Shown here: piece by piece, positions 22,301 through 29,526 of the stretch
Position numbering within the stretch: the first letter of the stretch is position 1
Layout: each line of letters starts with the position of its first letter
DNA from: Gemmataceae bacterium
Lineage (GTDB): Bacteria; Planctomycetota; Planctomycetia; Gemmatales; Gemmataceae
Direction of reading: 5' to 3'
Assembly: GCA_022616435.1 (NCBI GenBank)
Contig: JAKEET010000214.1
Span: 1-41,414 of the forward strand
Length of the DNA: 41,414 bases
The notes under the pieces: generated by a model
Told to the model about the DNA's origin: nothing
What the model saw: the letters and a program-made list of their open reading frames with translations, nothing else
Database searches by the model: none
Translations under genes and position numbers: made by a program

Positions 22301-24448
22301 ATGAACCCGGAGACGGCCCGCAATGTGCGGCTCGCGAAGATTCAGGAAGAAGTCACGGAGCTGATGAACGACGCCCGCGCCAAGTTCAAGGAAGGCCGCT
22401 ATCAGCAAGCCGTCGTCCAGGCCAAGCTCGCCAAGGAGCTGGCGCCTGACAATGTCGCCGCGGATGCGCTGATCCACATGGCCACGATCGCAGACAATCA
22501 GAAAGAATGGGATAAGGCGAAGGAGCTGAATGAACGAATCAATCAGCGCGAGCTGAGCAACAACATCTTCCGTCACGACGTGTCGATCGACAACCCGGTG
22601 GCGTTCGACCAGGCGGCGACGCGCCGCGCCCAGGCCCGCAAGATCGATCCGATCTTCACGCAGACCAAGGATCCCGTCGAGCGGGCGATCGAGCGCCGGC
22701 TGGAGATGCCGGACAGCTTCCACTGGAAGGACACGTCGCTGCGGCAGATCATCGAGGACCTGCGCGCCCAGCTCAACATCAACGTCGTGCCCGACCTCAA
22801 GGCCCTGCAAAAGAGCAACGTCACCCTCGACAGCCCGATGTCGTTGTCGGTCGAGAACGTGAAGGCCAAGTCGGCGCTCAACCTGCTCCTGAGCCAGGCC
22901 AAGCTCACCTACGTGATCAAGGAACAGGTCTTGCAGATCACCACGGAGGACGAGGCCAAGGGCAAGCTCAAGCAGGTGATCCATCCGGTCGCCGACCTGA
23001 TCGTGCCCGTCGAGAACCATCAGACGCCCGAGGTGCAGAACCTCAACAGCGCCCTGATGCGGCACATCAACCGCAACGTGAACATCAACTACGGCGCCAG
23101 CAACACGCCCTACACGCCGCCCGGCGCCCTCCCCTTCAACACCGGCTTGCCCGCCGGCCATTACGGCAACAGCCTGTCCAGCCCGGCGACGGTCTCGCCG
23201 GACGCCGCCTCGGGCTTCATGCCGAACCCGAACACCAAGCTCCTGAAGGGGCAGACGATGGAACACCTGCTCATGGACCTGATCAAGAACACCGTCGCCC
23301 AGAATTCGTGGAGCGACGTCGGCGGGCAGGCCGCCATCCAGTACTACCCGCTCGGCATGGCCCTGATCGTCAACCAGACGCTGGAAGTGCAGGAAGAAGT
23401 CGCCGCCCTCTTGCAGGCGCTCCGCCGCCTCCAGGACCTGGAAGTCGCCGTCGAAATGCGGCTCGTCTCGGTGTCGGAATCCTTCTTCGAGCGCATGGGC
23501 CTGGACTTCGACATCAACATCAAGACGCCGCACTCGCGCCACGAATCGCAACTCTTGAGCGGCCAGTTCGCGCCCTTCGGCTCCATCAACCGCAACCTGG
23601 GCGTCCGCGACGTCGTCTCCGGCTTGACGCCGGCCGGCACCCTGACGCCCGACCTCAACATCCCGCTCAAGAGCAGCAGCTACAACTTCTCGATCCCGCC
23701 CTTCGGCGGCTACCCGGGGACCATCGGCGACGCCGGCGGCCTGTCGCTGGGCCTGGCGTTCCTCAACGACATCCAGGTCTTCATGTTCCTGGAAGCCGCC
23801 CAGGGCGACCGCCGCACCAACGTCATGCAGGCGCCCAAGATCACGCTGTTCAACGGCCAGGTCTCGACCATGACCATCTCCGACAACCAGTTCTTCCTGC
23901 TCGACGTGCAGCTCGCGGTGCCGGCGACCGGCAACCAGTTGTTCTTCATCCCCAACCAGCAGCCGTTCCCGCTGGGCGTGACCTTGACGGTGTCGGCCGT
24001 GGTGTCGGCGGACCGCCGCTTCGTCCGCGTCAACCTGATCCCGACGCTGACCAACCTAGCCTCCACGACGGTGCCGCTGTTCCCGGTGTCGATCATCGTG
24101 CCGCAGTTCTTCGACGGCCCCGGCAACAACAGCAGCACCAACACCCAGCCCCAGGTGTTCCAGATGTTCTTCCAGCAGCCGGCGTTCACCACGATCACCA
24201 TGTCCACGACGGTGAACATCCCCGACGGCGGCACCGTGCTCCTGGGCGGCCTCAAGACCATGTCCGAGGCCCGCAACGAGTTCGGACCGCCGATCCTCAG
24301 CAAGATCCCGTACCTGAACCGGCTGTTCCGCAATGTCGCCTACGGGCGCGAATCGCAGAGCCTCATGATCATGGTGACGCCGCGCATCATCATCAATGAG
24401 GAAGAAGAACAGGTGCTGTTCGGGCAGATTCAGATCCCCAGGCCGTAG
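19304..24448 (+). CDS. Giant TPR-secretin (type II/III secretion family protein)
   Basis: 1714 residues from GTG 19304, with AAGGAGG (19291-19297) at good spacing. Order: an unusual N-terminal tract of seven pentapeptides (residues 6-40, A-x-T-x-x type); one membrane helix (VAWAAVLLSVGLGVTLW, about 45-64); about 1000 residues of helical repeat, TPR-like (ALQQAHDLYKRGDYENADRL, LKEAKDMAFQAKELHG); a secretin/TonB short N-terminal domain around 1139-1219; a ring-building-motif region (AAIQYYPLGMALIVN); and a C-terminal secretin domain at about 1380-1700 with VMQAPKITLFNGQ and PILSKIPYLNRLF. It would form or line an outer-membrane channel. No other secretion genes adjoin it. The stop is within a tandem repeat. 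Confidence 0.9.
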   Translation: MARNFAKTGSAETSSAQTNVAQTNVSQTSSARTNSPKTRSKTSIRVAWAAVLLSVGLGVTLWSAQSGAQFSSQPTLSPRKALQQAHDLYKRGDYENADRLYQHAHAGQGDLTSTERQDLAKLIKQNSIALTGRHDAAQLVRKAQEALGRGNPQDAANYLKAASANQWISPTDRMTATALHEQVRMASASPAGIAGAGRGSKIVDSGIVLKDNDPKSYLAAARQALDKGEIDFAETLVKDAEQRSSTFTWLTWGDTPAKVRRDIQAARARQMQPPVAQAPVEKQESPSVMKKMQKLITPPWWRDKGDDRPAAPDVAVKPPEFPVGPRGTARDTAPGHSITGRKTPAGLAQDLGPAATAKAPAPPPPAAPRLPPAEARAKARRYIDDGYKALAANDLATARRCAEYAKALRPDFNWNERNPDHLLADIQRANASGARTASAPTQVGTPADAKAWVKQARTAMQHDKLDDAEKLTAKAASVPGTRWGLFEDSPERLRNDLQEARTRHNRDRANKLMVEARKAYAAGQLKEAKDMAFQAKELHGPYSVWDFGDRPHKLLDEIARAEAGNRKAPILPSESPLAQNQGQNPVRNPAQLANLPPPLPTGPTAQRPPATQLTSATATTQAAAKQKAKLLLAEARALESRGFLVEARQKATDAVALGVTFGPDEDSPKNVMLSLASKSDLRIRQLLQQAGAIVHDNPNDPTRFQQADASIVQARKLAQAFGLDQNLINERALWLQRTAAAAGAVSPIHAPNAQLPGVATAEYRLPPDPESIRNRQLGLEKLDKARAEIKAGNYTIARSLAEDAFNPTYGVAKEAQDVLRTIDAEEHYQQMTVALRNFQAGLEAFHRKDFRRTAQLWEAVDVRLLPLDKQRQFAELMQDMRSGIILVNNKEAAPGAPGAATATDQQQTALQKWTAMEEIHAQRLRERSLNAMNEAMKLAQEKKLAEASDCLKGFLDDLKNVPINPDRVAGIRRQVENKLHQYNTLVAQEAMFAQQRQAHMNPETARNVRLAKIQEEVTELMNDARAKFKEGRYQQAVVQAKLAKELAPDNVAADALIHMATIADNQKEWDKAKELNERINQRELSNNIFRHDVSIDNPVAFDQAATRRAQARKIDPIFTQTKDPVERAIERRLEMPDSFHWKDTSLRQIIEDLRAQLNINVVPDLKALQKSNVTLDSPMSLSVENVKAKSALNLLLSQAKLTYVIKEQVLQITTEDEAKGKLKQVIHPVADLIVPVENHQTPEVQNLNSALMRHINRNVNINYGASNTPYTPPGALPFNTGLPAGHYGNSLSSPATVSPDAASGFMPNPNTKLLKGQTMEHLLMDLIKNTVAQNSWSDVGGQAAIQYYPLGMALIVNQTLEVQEEVAALLQALRRLQDLEVAVEMRLVSVSESFFERMGLDFDINIKTPHSRHESQLLSGQFAPFGSINRNLGVRDVVSGLTPAGTLTPDLNIPLKSSSYNFSIPPFGGYPGTIGDAGGLSLGLAFLNDIQVFMFLEAAQGDRRTNVMQAPKITLFNGQVSTMTISDNQFFLLDVQLAVPATGNQLFFIPNQQPFPLGVTLTVSAVVSADRRFVRVNLIPTLTNLASTTVPLFPVSIIVPQFFDGPGNNSSTNTQPQVFQMFFQQPAFTTITMSTTVNIPDGGTVLLGGLKTMSEARNEFGPPILSKIPYLNRLFRNVAYGRESQSLMIMVTPRIIINEEEEQVLFGQIQIPRP

Positions 24449-24510
24449 TCCGCGACTGGCCGTAGTCCGCGACTGGCCGTAGTCCGCGACTGGCCGTAGT
24501 CCGCGACTGG
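24443..24510. repeat. Four perfect 17-bp tandem repeats over the secretin stop codon
   Basis: CCGTAGTCCGCGACTGG occurs four times without interruption at 24443, 24460, 24477 and 24494, followed by a partial fifth. The TAG in the first unit (24446-24448) is the secretin stop codon, and the remaining copies repeat the TAG. It may be a recent slippage expansion. A terminator follows. Confidence 0.92.
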
Positions 24511-24546
24511 TGTAGTCCACGGCTCGCAGCGGGGGTGACGAGCCAG

Positions 24547-24585
24547 CGGGGCGCCGGGATCAATCTCGGCGCCCCGTTTTTTTTT
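24547..24585 (+). terminator. Rho-independent terminator of the secretin gene
   Basis: A perfect 10-base GC stem CGGGGCGCCG (24547-24556) and its complement (24567-24576), with a 10-base loop, followed directly by nine T. Classic intrinsic terminator about 100 bases after the stop codon. Confidence 0.9.
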
Positions 24586-24618
24586 GACGGCCGCGGGACA
24601 ACCCGCGCCGCTCGGCTG

Positions 24619-24646
24619 TTGTGGGCCGGAATCCCGGCGGTATAAT
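24619..24646 (+). promoter_or_regulatory. Candidate promoter for the Uma2 gene
   Basis: TTGTGG (24619-24624) and a perfect TATAAT (24641-24646) with a 16-base spacer, just after the secretin terminator and about 40 bases before the start codon. The ribosome site GGAGG is at 24675-24679. Confidence 0.55.
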
Positions 24647-24688
24647 CCCATGGGAAGCCGCATACTCCCACGCCGGAGGTTTTCACGC

Positions 24689-25264
24689 ATGAGCACGGTT
24701 GCCGACAAGACCGACTACACCATCGAGGACTTGCTGGCCATGCCGGACCACAAGAACTTCGAGCTCGTGGATGGTCAGCTCGTGGAGGTCAACGTGAGCA
24801 ATCTTTCCTCGTTCGTGGCCACGAAGATTTGCACTCGGCTTGACCTCCACTGCACCGCGCACCAGCTCGGCGCCGTCTTCGGCGCCGACGCTTACTACGA
24901 GTGTTTTCCCGCCCGTCCCCGGCATGCCCGCAAACCGGACGCCTCGTTCATTCGCAAGGAACGGCTGCCAGTGGATTGGCTCGAACAAGGTTATTTTCGG
25001 ATCGCGCCGGACCTCGCCGTGGAGGTCGTCTCGCCCGGCGACCTGGCCTACGAAGTGGACAAGAGGATCGCCGAGTATCTCGAAGCCGATGTGCAACTGG
25101 TCTGGCAGATCAATCCCGAGGAACGGCTTGTCTTCGTCCATCGCGGCGACCGGCCCATCTTGAAGCTGAAAGAGAACGATTCCCTGGACGGTGAAGACGT
25201 GGTTCCGGGCTTCTCGTGCCGCATCGGCGACCTGTTCCCGCCGCGGGCCGCTGCCCCTGGTTAG
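24689..25264 (+). CDS. Uma2 family (DUF820) putative endonuclease
   Basis: 191 residues. It shows the Uma2 layout: YTIEDLLAMPDHKNFELVDG at the N-terminus, ARKPDASFIRKERL in the middle, APDLAVEVVSPGDLAYEVD, and a C-terminal YLEADVQLVWQINPEERLV strand. The acidic residues in PDASF and AVEVVSP match the PD-(D/E)XK nuclease fold of this family, which is strongly expanded in planctomycetes and cyanobacteria; the substrate and role are unknown. GGAGG precedes ATG 24689. The last four bases overlap the convergent D-threonine-aldolase-like gene. It probably forms its own transcript. Confidence 0.9.
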   Translation: MSTVADKTDYTIEDLLAMPDHKNFELVDGQLVEVNVSNLSSFVATKICTRLDLHCTAHQLGAVFGADAYYECFPARPRHARKPDASFIRKERLPVDWLEQGYFRIAPDLAVEVVSPGDLAYEVDKRIAEYLEADVQLVWQINPEERLVFVHRGDRPILKLKENDSLDGEDVVPGFSCRIGDLFPPRAAAPG

Positions 25265-26343
25265 TCATACCGGCCGCTCGCTTCGATGGGCCACACCGCT
25301 TCGACCTTGCCGTTCCGAATCGCCGCCGCTTGCCGGTGCAGGTTCATGGTCGCGCAGCAGTGGGCCGGCAGCACTTCGCGGCGGTCGCCGATCTTCACCG
25401 GCGGCGGCTCGCATTCGACCTTGGTGTGCTCCTCGGACAGACGCGTCACTTTCTCATCGCCAAACCCCTTGACCTCCGGCATCCCGAAATCCTTGGAAAT
25501 CGCCTTGCTGCCGGCGTCGAGCGTGTACCACCTGGGCCGGACGCTGATCACGGTGCACAGGATCGACAACGCGCAGCCGAACTCCGGCCGGTGCTGGCGA
25601 TAGACGCAGTCCATGAGAACGAACGAGCCGGGCTGGATTTCGGTGACGCCCGGAAAGCCGGCCGTGTACTCCCACGTGCCGGTGCCGGCGCCGGTGACGA
25701 TGGGGACGGGAATGCCGGCCTTGTCGATCAACCGGCGCGTGGCCACAAGCTGTTCGAGCCCGCCGACCGACTTCGCGCGCTGTTCGGCCTTGTCGGGGAG
25801 CATTTGCAGATGGCCGTCGTAGCCTTGCAGACCGTCGAAGCGGAGGCCGGGGCTGCGCTGGATGCGCTGGGCCAGTGCGAGGGCCGGGTCGCCGGGTTCG
25901 ACGCCGCAGCGGGCCATGCCGAGATCGACTTCGACGAGGACGCCGAGCGTCGCGCCCGCGCCGGACATGGCGCGGCTGAGCTGGTCGATGTTGTCCGGGT
26001 GATCGACACAGACCCGCAACTGGACGCGCCTGGCGAGGTCGGCGAGCCGGCCCATCTTGTGGGGGCCGACGACCTGGTTGGCGATGAGGATGTCGGCGAC
26101 GCCGGCGCCGGCCAGCACTTCCGCTTCGTTGAGCTTGGCGCATAAAAACGTGGGCAAGCCCCTGGACGCGATGTAGCGCGCCAGGCCGCCGCACTTGAGC
26201 GACTTGAAATGCACGCGCACGTTGACGCCGCGGTCCGCGCCGGCTTGCCGCAGCCGTTTGAGGTTGGCGTCGATCACGTCAAGGTCGAGCAAGAGCGCGG
26301 GCGTATCCAGCGCGTCCAACGGTTGGCCGATCAGCGAATGCAT
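25261..26343 (-). CDS. D-threonine aldolase-like PLP enzyme (alanine racemase N-terminal fold)
   Basis: 360 residues from ATG 26343, with GGGAG upstream. The N-terminus (LDTPALLLDLDVIDANLKRL) and VHFKSLKC carry the PLP lysine of the alanine-racemase-fold DSD1/D-TA group. GAGTGTWEYTAGF binds the phosphate. Near the C-terminus, LPAHCCATMNLH matches the metal-binding His and Cys of D-threonine aldolase and D-serine dehydratase. It would act on D-beta-hydroxy amino acids in the cytosol. The gene overlaps Uma2 tail-to-tail and lies downstream of the aminotransferase gene; the 97-base spacer between them is mostly an inverted repeat. Confidence 0.88.
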   Translation of the reverse strand: MHSLIGQPLDALDTPALLLDLDVIDANLKRLRQAGADRGVNVRVHFKSLKCGGLARYIASRGLPTFLCAKLNEAEVLAGAGVADILIANQVVGPHKMGRLADLARRVQLRVCVDHPDNIDQLSRAMSGAGATLGVLVEVDLGMARCGVEPGDPALALAQRIQRSPGLRFDGLQGYDGHLQMLPDKAEQRAKSVGGLEQLVATRRLIDKAGIPVPIVTGAGTGTWEYTAGFPGVTEIQPGSFVLMDCVYRQHRPEFGCALSILCTVISVRPRWYTLDAGSKAISKDFGMPEVKGFGDEKVTRLSEEHTKVECEPPPVKIGDRREVLPAHCCATMNLHRQAAAIRNGKVEAVWPIEASGRYD

Positions 26344-26367
26344 CGAGTGCTCCCAAGATACAGAATA

Positions 26368-26436
26368 CGGCTTGCCGTTTAGCGTTCGCAATATCCCTCG
26401 CCTGCACAGCGTCCCCGAACGCGAAGCGGCAAGCCG
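26368..26436. repeat. 21-bp imperfect inverted repeat between two enzyme genes
   Basis: CGGCTTGCCGTTTAGCGTTCG (26368-26388) pairs with 26416-26436 with two mismatches and a 27-base spacer. It nearly fills the gap between the aminotransferase stop and the D-TA-like start. It could form a stem in the intergenic transcript; it is not followed by a U-run. Confidence 0.75.
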
Positions 26437-26440
26437 CAAA

Positions 26441-27553
26441 TCACGTTCGCGCGATGCGGTTCAAGATCTCGATCCCCTTGTCCAGCGTCTCATCGCTCGC
26501 CGCGTAGCTGAGCCGGAAATGGCTGTCGCGGCGGCTGAAGACGTTGCCGGGGATGATCAGGAGGTTGTTGCGGATCGCCTCGGCGACGAACTCCTGGCCC
26601 GTGCCCCAGGGCGCCTTGGCGAACAGATAGAAGGCCCCGCCGGGGACGACCAATTCGAAGCGGTCCTTCAAGCCGGCGACGAGGCGGTCGCGCTTGCGCC
26701 GGTAGTCGGCGACGATCTCAGAAACATCGACATCGAGCGCCGCCACGCCCGCCCATTGCACGATGCTCGGCGCGCACACGTAAGTGAACTGCTGCAGCTT
26801 GATCATCTCCTCGATCAAGCGCCGCGGACCGTGGCAATAGCCCAGCCGCCAGCCGGTCATGCCGTACGCCTTGCTGAAGCCGTCGAACACCACCGTGTCC
26901 GGGTTCCATTCGAGCGGGCTGACCAACGGAGCGTCGTAGCAGAAGGAACGGTACACTTCGTCGCTCAAGAGCAACACGCCGCGTTCCCGGGCGAGGATCG
27001 CCAGGTCGCGCAAGGTTTCGCGGGGCAGCACGCTGCCGCTCGGGTTGCCCGGGCTGTTGACGATGATCGCCTTGGTCTTCGGCGTGATGGCGGCGGCAAC
27101 GTTCTTCACGTCGATCTGGAAGTCGGGATAGGTGTCGATCACGACGCTCGTGCCGCCGGCGACGCCGATGAAATGCGGATACATGACGAAGTACGGATCG
27201 AAGAAGATGACCTCGTCGCCGGGATTGATGGCCGACAGCAGGGCCAGGACCAGGCCGCCGCTGGTGCCACTGGTGATGAACAGCTCGCGGTCATGCCGGC
27301 CCGGGAAGCGGCGATCGACGTCGGCCCTGAGCTTGGCGCGCAGCTCGGCAATGCCCTGGGTGACCGTGTAGCCGTTCTTGTCGGCGTCGATGGCGGCGTG
27401 GGCGGCCTGCTTGATCGCCGCCGGCACCGGAAAGTGCGGCTGGCCGATCGACAGGTTGACCGGGTTCTTCAGGTTGGCGGCCAGGTCGAAGACCTTGCGA
27501 ATGCCGGAGACCTCGATGCCGCGCATCCGGTCGGCGATCCACGATTCGTGCAT
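26441..27553 (-). CDS. Class I/II PLP-dependent aminotransferase
   Basis: 370 residues. Fold-type I aminotransferase: NLSIGQPHFPVPAAI at the N-terminus, NGYTVTQGIAELR, ITSGTSGGLVLAL (phosphate-binding region), IIVNSPGNPSGSVLP, DEVYRSF, and the PLP-lysine motif FSKAYGMTGWRLGY. The C-terminal Arg in SHFRLSYAAS binds the substrate carboxylate. It is probably an aspartate/aromatic-type enzyme of subgroup I-gamma, but specificity is not readable. The start is ATG 27553. It is upstream of, and co-oriented with, the D-TA-like gene; the two could share a transcript in amino-acid metabolism. Confidence 0.9.
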   Translation of the reverse strand: MHESWIADRMRGIEVSGIRKVFDLAANLKNPVNLSIGQPHFPVPAAIKQAAHAAIDADKNGYTVTQGIAELRAKLRADVDRRFPGRHDRELFITSGTSGGLVLALLSAINPGDEVIFFDPYFVMYPHFIGVAGGTSVVIDTYPDFQIDVKNVAAAITPKTKAIIVNSPGNPSGSVLPRETLRDLAILARERGVLLLSDEVYRSFCYDAPLVSPLEWNPDTVVFDGFSKAYGMTGWRLGYCHGPRRLIEEMIKLQQFTYVCAPSIVQWAGVAALDVDVSEIVADYRRKRDRLVAGLKDRFELVVPGGAFYLFAKAPWGTGQEFVAEAIRNNLLIIPGNVFSRRDSHFRLSYAASDETLDKGIEILNRIART

Positions 27554-27602
27554 GATTAGGATAGGATATGAATTGTTCTTGTCGGCTGACCGAATCGACG
27601 GG

Positions 27603-29150
27603 TCACGTCGCCATCCGCAGCGCCGACAGGGTCGGCAGGCCGATCCGCTTGGTTTCGGACTGCATTTCCTGGAGGATGCGCTGCTTCATCTTGATGAAGA
27701 CGGCGGCGAGGTCGGGGTCGAACTGGAAGCCGCGCATCTTCTCGACTTCGGCGAAGGCGATTTCGGGGGGCATGCCGGCGCGGTAGGGACGGTCGGAGGT
27801 CATGGCGTCGAAGGCGTCGGCGATGGCGACGATGCGGGCCAGCCGCGGCGTCGCTTCGCCCTTGAGCCCGTCGGGATAGCCCTTGCCGTCCCAGCGCTCG
27901 TGATGCGAGCGGACGATGGGCACGATCGGGGCGAGATCGGCGATCTGCTCGACGATCTTGGCGCCCTTGGTGGTGTGGGTCTTCATCTCCTCGAACTCTT
28001 CGGCGGTGAGCTTGCCGGGTTTGTTGAGGATCTTGTCCTTGATGCCGATCTTGCCGATGTCGTGCAAGGGCGTGCCGAGGCGCAGCCATTGCAGGTCTTC
28101 GGTGGTCAGGTCGAGCTGCTGGCCCAGCAGGCAGGCGTAGTCGGTGACGCGGGCGGTGTGGTTGCCGGTCCAGTCGTCGCGCATTTCGACCGCCTGGGCC
28201 AGCATGGTGATGGTGGCGTAGAACAGGTCGCGCTGCTTGCGCAGCAGCTGGGCGCTCTCGATGCCGGCCGAGACGTGGGCGGCCATCGCGTCGGCCAGGT
28301 GGAGGTCGTCCTTGGTGAACGGTTTTTGCAGCGGGCCGCGGTCGAGGTGGAGCACGCCGAGCCGTTTGCGCGGCGTGCGCAGCAAGATGCACAGCACCGA
28401 CGCCATGGCGCCGTCGGCAATGCTGCGGGCGCCGGCCAGCTCCGGGTCTTCCTCGACGCTGGTGCACAGGATCGATTCGCCGCTCAGGAACGAGCGCTGG
28501 GCCAGGTTCTGGCTGAAGCCGGGCCGGCTGGCGACCTGGCTGTGGCCGCTGGCCAGGGCGCGCAGGCGCAGCGGGCTGGTGGGCGAATCGGCGAGGACGA
28601 TGGCGCCGCGCTGGGCGTCGAGGGTGCTGACGGCGTCGTTGAGGATCGAATGCAGCAGGTCTTCCTCGTTTTCGATGTTGACGAGGTGATGGCCGGCCCG
28701 CAACAGGGCCAGGAGCTGCTCGCCCGGACGCGGGCTGCGGTTGTGGTCGAACGCCAGGCCGCCGATGGCGTCTTCCCAGGTATTGTGGGCGACCGCTTCG
28801 ACCAGCAGATTGTCGGTATTGTGGAGGTTGTCGCCGGATTCCTTGCCGTCGCGGAGCAGGTCCACGACCAGGGTGACGTTGCCGCAGCGGAGAATATCGT
28901 GAACGCGGACGGGCCACTCGCCCGGACCCAGGCGAGTGCCGTTCAGGAAGGTGCCGTTGGTGCTGCCCAGGTCCCGGACTCGCCAGCCGTTGGCGGAGCC
29001 GCGAACTTCGGCATGGCGGCGGCTGACACTCGTGTCGTCGAGGACCACTTCCAGCGTGTTCAGTCGCCCAGTTCGCAGCAGATTGTCCGATTCCCAGATC
29101 TTGCCTTCGACATCGCCGTTGATGCCGCGGAGGCGGATGCGACGTTTCAC
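27603..29150 (-). CDS. FHA-GAF-HD-GYP regulatory phosphodiesterase
   Basis: 515 residues. GTG 29150 is chosen because GGAG precedes it at good spacing; the upstream in-frame TTG (29213) adds residues without domain features. Residues about 20-95 form an FHA domain (LLRTGR, SVSRRHAEV, DLGSTNGTFLNG) for phosphothreonine binding. Residues about 165-320 form a GAF-like sensor, and about 330-500 an HD-GYP domain with LHDIGKIGIKD and HHERWDGKGYPDGL, complete for metal binding and c-di-GMP hydrolysis. It likely links Ser/Thr kinase signalling to second-messenger turnover in the cytosol. It lies 49 bases upstream of the aminotransferase gene but probably is a separate function. Confidence 0.92.
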   Translation of the reverse strand: MKRRIRLRGINGDVEGKIWESDNLLRTGRLNTLEVVLDDTSVSRRHAEVRGSANGWRVRDLGSTNGTFLNGTRLGPGEWPVRVHDILRCGNVTLVVDLLRDGKESGDNLHNTDNLLVEAVAHNTWEDAIGGLAFDHNRSPRPGEQLLALLRAGHHLVNIENEEDLLHSILNDAVSTLDAQRGAIVLADSPTSPLRLRALASGHSQVASRPGFSQNLAQRSFLSGESILCTSVEEDPELAGARSIADGAMASVLCILLRTPRKRLGVLHLDRGPLQKPFTKDDLHLADAMAAHVSAGIESAQLLRKQRDLFYATITMLAQAVEMRDDWTGNHTARVTDYACLLGQQLDLTTEDLQWLRLGTPLHDIGKIGIKDKILNKPGKLTAEEFEEMKTHTTKGAKIVEQIADLAPIVPIVRSHHERWDGKGYPDGLKGEATPRLARIVAIADAFDAMTSDRPYRAGMPPEIAFAEVEKMRGFQFDPDLAAVFIKMKQRILQEMQSETKRIGLPTLSALRMAT

Positions 29151-29526
29151 CTGTTCATGTCTCCGTTCACCCCCGGAAACGCAGTCCTGGCGCCTGAGGG
29201 ATAGCCAGCCCAACTATAGCTTACAAGTGGGCCACGTGCGTCCTTGCTGGATTGGATAAATTTCACACGGGATTTGTTCCCGTTTTTCCTTGGACCAGGC
29301 CGCAAGCGCCCGTTATCATGATCTGCGCCTACCAATATTAGGGTCCGGTCGCTCGGCCGGCCACGCCAATCATTGACGCGGGTGAACTATTGCGCTTGCG
29401 AAAACAACATGCCGTCTCCCCGTCTATGACGGCCAACGGATTCGTTTCGTTTTCGGAAAACTGAAAGAAAGGCGCGTTGCAGCGATGTCGTTGAACCGAG
29501 GAACATGCGATCCACGAGGTTGTTTC
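29151..29526. other. Divergent intergenic region
   Basis: No gene is supported in these 376 bases between divergent genes. A weak promoter candidate on + (TTGGAC 29290-29295, 18-base spacer, TATCAT 29314-29319) precedes the PPC-domain gene. No hairpin or repeat stands out. Confidence 0.5.

Noticed and set aside
19151..23551. A 1466-codon reading frame antisense to the secretin gene
   Set aside because: It is a GC-rich shadow: Leu/Gly/Val/Arg/Asp-rich without any domain, and the + frame has clear secretin motifs, ribosome site and terminator.
27556..28917. A 453-codon minus frame within the HD-GYP gene
   Set aside because: Arg/Pro/His-rich alternative frame; the adjacent frame carries FHA, GAF and HD-GYP motifs.
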